The position numbers and the translations under genes are program-made. Under the pieces are notes generated by a model. It had not been told where the DNA came from and made no database searches. It saw only the letters and a program-made list of their open reading frames with translations. Shown here in pieces: positions 62,075-64,000 of a stretch of 64,000 nucleotides of DNA; position 1 is the stretch's first letter, and every line of letters starts with the position of its first letter. The stretch comes from Sphingobacteriaceae bacterium (GTDB taxonomy: Bacteria; Bacteroidota; Bacteroidia; Sphingobacteriales; Sphingobacteriaceae): contig JACMJM010000010.1 of assembly GCA_014380615.1 (NCBI GenBank), positions 62,001 to 126,000 of the forward strand. Direction: 5' to 3'.

Positions 62075-62908
62075 ATGAAAACTCTAACTCTATATGCTAT
62101 TGCTATAACTATGGCAATGGCAGTAATCTCATGTAAAAAAAACGATCAGACTGATCCTGAATCTAAAACCGAATTGCTTAAAATAGCAAATGGCTATGCC
62201 CTTGGTGCGGCAGCTAAAGTAGAACTATATGCGAAAACAGATCTTAAAACCGGATTTAATGAAATTTACGTCGCAGTTTTTGATTCAATATCCGGGAGTC
62301 GTATAAATTCAGGTGAAATAGCCCTCAAACCAATCATGCAAATGCTTATGAATGGAGCTGCGATGAGCCATTCGGCTCCGTCAGAAAATCCCGAAAGTGC
62401 CCAGGCTATTAATGGATTGTTTCCCGCGGCAGCGGTATTTACCATGCCAAGCAGCGGCGAGTCGGGAAAATGGTTTATCGAAGTAACGGTAAAGAATAAT
62501 ACCAACAATAAACAGGGAAAAGCATCTATCCCGGTAAGTGTTTCTGACGGCACCGAACCTAGAGTTCTCACCGTGACTTCTTTAATAAACAGCGAAAAAT
62601 ACATCGTGTCGTACATCGAACCTATTACTCCCAAGGTAGGGGTAAACGATTTCGAAATCCTGATTAACAGGAAAACCGACGGCATGACTTATCCTCCCGC
62701 TAATAATTTATCGGTACAAATTACTCCCGAAATGCCTGATATGGGGCACGGTTCTCCTAATAATATAAACCCTGTGTTTATTAAAAACGGACATTATAAA
62801 GGAAAAGTGAATTTCACCATGACGGGACTTTGGGAAATTAACCTTACTCTGAAGGATGAAACCGGGCAGTTAATTAGAAATGATGCTTTTTTCAAGGTTA
62901 CCTTTTAA
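62075..62908 (+). CDS. YtkA-like periplasmic lipoprotein
   Basis: A 277-residue lipoprotein (signal ends in MAVISCKKN). The C-terminal part (about 195-277) resembles a YtkA/FixH-like beta domain with ITPEMPDMGHGSPNNINPVF and GKVNFTMTGLWEINLTLKD; the MxxMGHG pattern with methionines and histidine is typical of copper-related YtkA proteins. The N-terminal part (about 30-180) is a second beta domain with MAMSHSAP-type Met/His. It lies between the CAGKC gene and the copper-receptor gene, so a role in periplasmic copper handling is the inference. Confidence 0.75.
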   Translation: MKTLTLYAIAITMAMAVISCKKNDQTDPESKTELLKIANGYALGAAAKVELYAKTDLKTGFNEIYVAVFDSISGSRINSGEIALKPIMQMLMNGAAMSHSAPSENPESAQAINGLFPAAAVFTMPSSGESGKWFIEVTVKNNTNNKQGKASIPVSVSDGTEPRVLTVTSLINSEKYIVSYIEPITPKVGVNDFEILINRKTDGMTYPPANNLSVQITPEMPDMGHGSPNNINPVFIKNGHYKGKVNFTMTGLWEINLTLKDETGQLIRNDAFFKVTF

Positions 62909-62918
62909 TCCAGATACC

Positions 62919-64000
62919 ATGAAAAGTTTTGTTAAGGCCGCCAAAATATTGGTACTGGTAAATGGTTTTTGTTTGTCTTTAGCCGCCCAACAAATGGATA
63001 AACCCGATTCTTTAGACAAACACTGCCATTTGAAAGAAATTGCTGTTACCGCATCGGCAGACAGCAGCAATGCTCTGTTGAAATTTTATAAGGCCAATAA
63101 AACTACATCTACAGAAGATATTCTGGCCCGTTTGCCCGGGGTAAATATGGTAAGGCGCGGAAGTTATGGAATGGAACCCACCATCCGTGGGTTTTCTTCC
63201 AGTCAGATAAATCTTACCCTCGATGGAATGAAAATTTTCGGTGCCTGTACGGATCATATGGATCCACCGACATCATATATAGAAACAAGCAATTTGCAAA
63301 GTATTCAACTGGCTAATTCTGAGGGCGGGAGTATGTTTGGCTCTTCCATCGGCGGTTCGCTGAACCTGAAGCTTGCCGAGGCGAAATTAAGTTCAGAAAA
63401 AAAGTTGAGGGGAAGTGTCGGCAGTTCTTATTACTCTGTTTCGAATAGTACTAATAATGTAATGCAGGTTAATTATGGCACCCCGAAAATGGGGATAAGG
63501 CTTAGCGGTGTGTATAGAAATGCCGGAAATTACCGGGCCGGAAATCGAACGCTAATTCCCTTCACTCAATACGAAAAGTTTAATCTTAACCTGTTATCAA
63601 AATTTAAACTAAGCCAGCGTAGTTTTTTGCGGGCGGATGTAATCACAGATGATGGCTGGAATATCGGTTATGCGGCTTTGCCTATGGATGTGGCGTTCGC
63701 TAAAGCGCGAATCTTTTCCTTTACGTATAAATCGTATTTAAAAAACGGATCTTCTTATTGGGAAGCTAAGCTTTATAAAAATAAAATAAAGCACAGTATG
63801 GACGATACGCATCGGGCCGATGTTAATATGCACATGGACATGCCGGGATGGAGCGATACGTACGGAGCTTATGCCGAAACAATGTTTAATTTAAAAAAGC
63901 ATCATATTACTCTGCGTACAGACGGGTACAAAAACACTTCGCGTGCCGAAATGACGATGTATCCTGAAAACAGCTCGCCCATGTTTATGCTTACCTGGCC
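62919..64000 (+). CDS. NosA/OprC-like TonB-dependent copper receptor (3' end outside window)
   Basis: The first 360 codons of a TonB-dependent receptor, 10 bp after the lipoprotein stop. A signal peptide is followed by the plug (NKTTSTEDILARLPGVNMVR, EPTIRGFSSSQINLTLDGMK). The segment GACTDHMDPPTSYIETSNLQ has the MDPP motif of OprC/NosA copper receptors, and VNMHMDMPGWSDTYG has the methionine-rich copper-site pattern. NosA imports copper for NosZ in Pseudomonas. The reading frame is open to base 64000. Its place at the end of the nos cluster supports the copper assignment. Confidence 0.87.
   Translation, partial: MKSFVKAAKILVLVNGFCLSLAAQQMDKPDSLDKHCHLKEIAVTASADSSNALLKFYKANKTTSTEDILARLPGVNMVRRGSYGMEPTIRGFSSSQINLTLDGMKIFGACTDHMDPPTSYIETSNLQSIQLANSEGGSMFGSSIGGSLNLKLAEAKLSSEKKLRGSVGSSYYSVSNSTNNVMQVNYGTPKMGIRLSGVYRNAGNYRAGNRTLIPFTQYEKFNLNLLSKFKLSQRSFLRADVITDDGWNIGYAALPMDVAFAKARIFSFTYKSYLKNGSSYWEAKLYKNKIKHSMDDTHRADVNMHMDMPGWSDTYGAYAETMFNLKKHHITLRTDGYKNTSRAEMTMYPENSSPMFMLTW

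Overview
The window looks like a chromosome segment of a Bacteroidota species, most likely family Sphingobacteriaceae (Pedobacter-like). The evidence is the gene content: type IX secretion (PorP/SprF, gliding-type C-terminal domain), TonB-dependent receptors with a carboxypeptidase-regulatory N-terminus, LruC-domain lipoprotein, DUF4838 and GH20 glycosidases, class II (Sec-type) nos cluster. Promoter elements also fit the Bacteroidota TAnnTTTG -7 consensus. No tRNA, rRNA, CRISPR array, prophage or intact insertion sequence was seen.

Layout. 1-17.9 kb is mostly housekeeping: an ECF sigma factor (cut at the left edge), rsmG, dprA, a SixA-like phosphatase, a GT9 glycosyltransferase, PolX, a small protein paired with a nucleotidyltransferase, an AI-2E-type transporter, sppA, folK, an Hpt protein, a decayed purS, pssA, rho, pyrF, an FkbM methyltransferase and a secreted DUF4838 protein. 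18-29.5 kb is accessory: EamA transporter, TspO, a broken TfoX gene, an LruC lipoprotein, a LytTR regulator, GH28, a frameshifted luciferase-like oxidoreductase, pirin and a frameshifted FDIHD-repeat protein. 29.7-43.1 kb has GH20, an HPP remnant, a 115-bp tandem repeat array, class II aldolase, a split threonine/serine exporter, U32 protease plus ferredoxin, DUF4914, HU, rhodanese, DUF305 and PRC-barrel proteins. 43.7-48.5 kb is a two-gene surface-adhesin/PorP operon. 49.2-53.5 kb is a TonB receptor/lipoprotein pair behind direct repeats that resemble a PhoB/PhoP box.

55.3-64.0 kb is one long nitrous-oxide respiration cluster: lipoprotein cytochrome c, class II nosZ, a NosZ-associated membrane protein, nosL, nosD, nosF, nosY, a small CxxxC membrane-anchored protein, a YtkA-like lipoprotein and a NosA/OprC-like TonB receptor that runs off the window. 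Together these cover copper entry at the outer membrane, periplasmic copper handling and Cu-site assembly, electron delivery and N2O reduction. An FNR-like site lies about 42 bp upstream of the predicted start of transcription.

The most noteworthy observations are a cluster of decaying genes (purS, tfoX, a luciferase-like oxidoreductase, an HPP gene and the FDIHD-repeat gene), a predicted short minus-strand RNA with its own promoter and terminator (about 19.0 kb), the Pho-like box at 49.15 kb, a PolX whose polymerase active site is missing while the PHP nuclease is intact, and the copper-import extension of the nos cluster. All functional calls rest on motif reading by eye; no database search was run.
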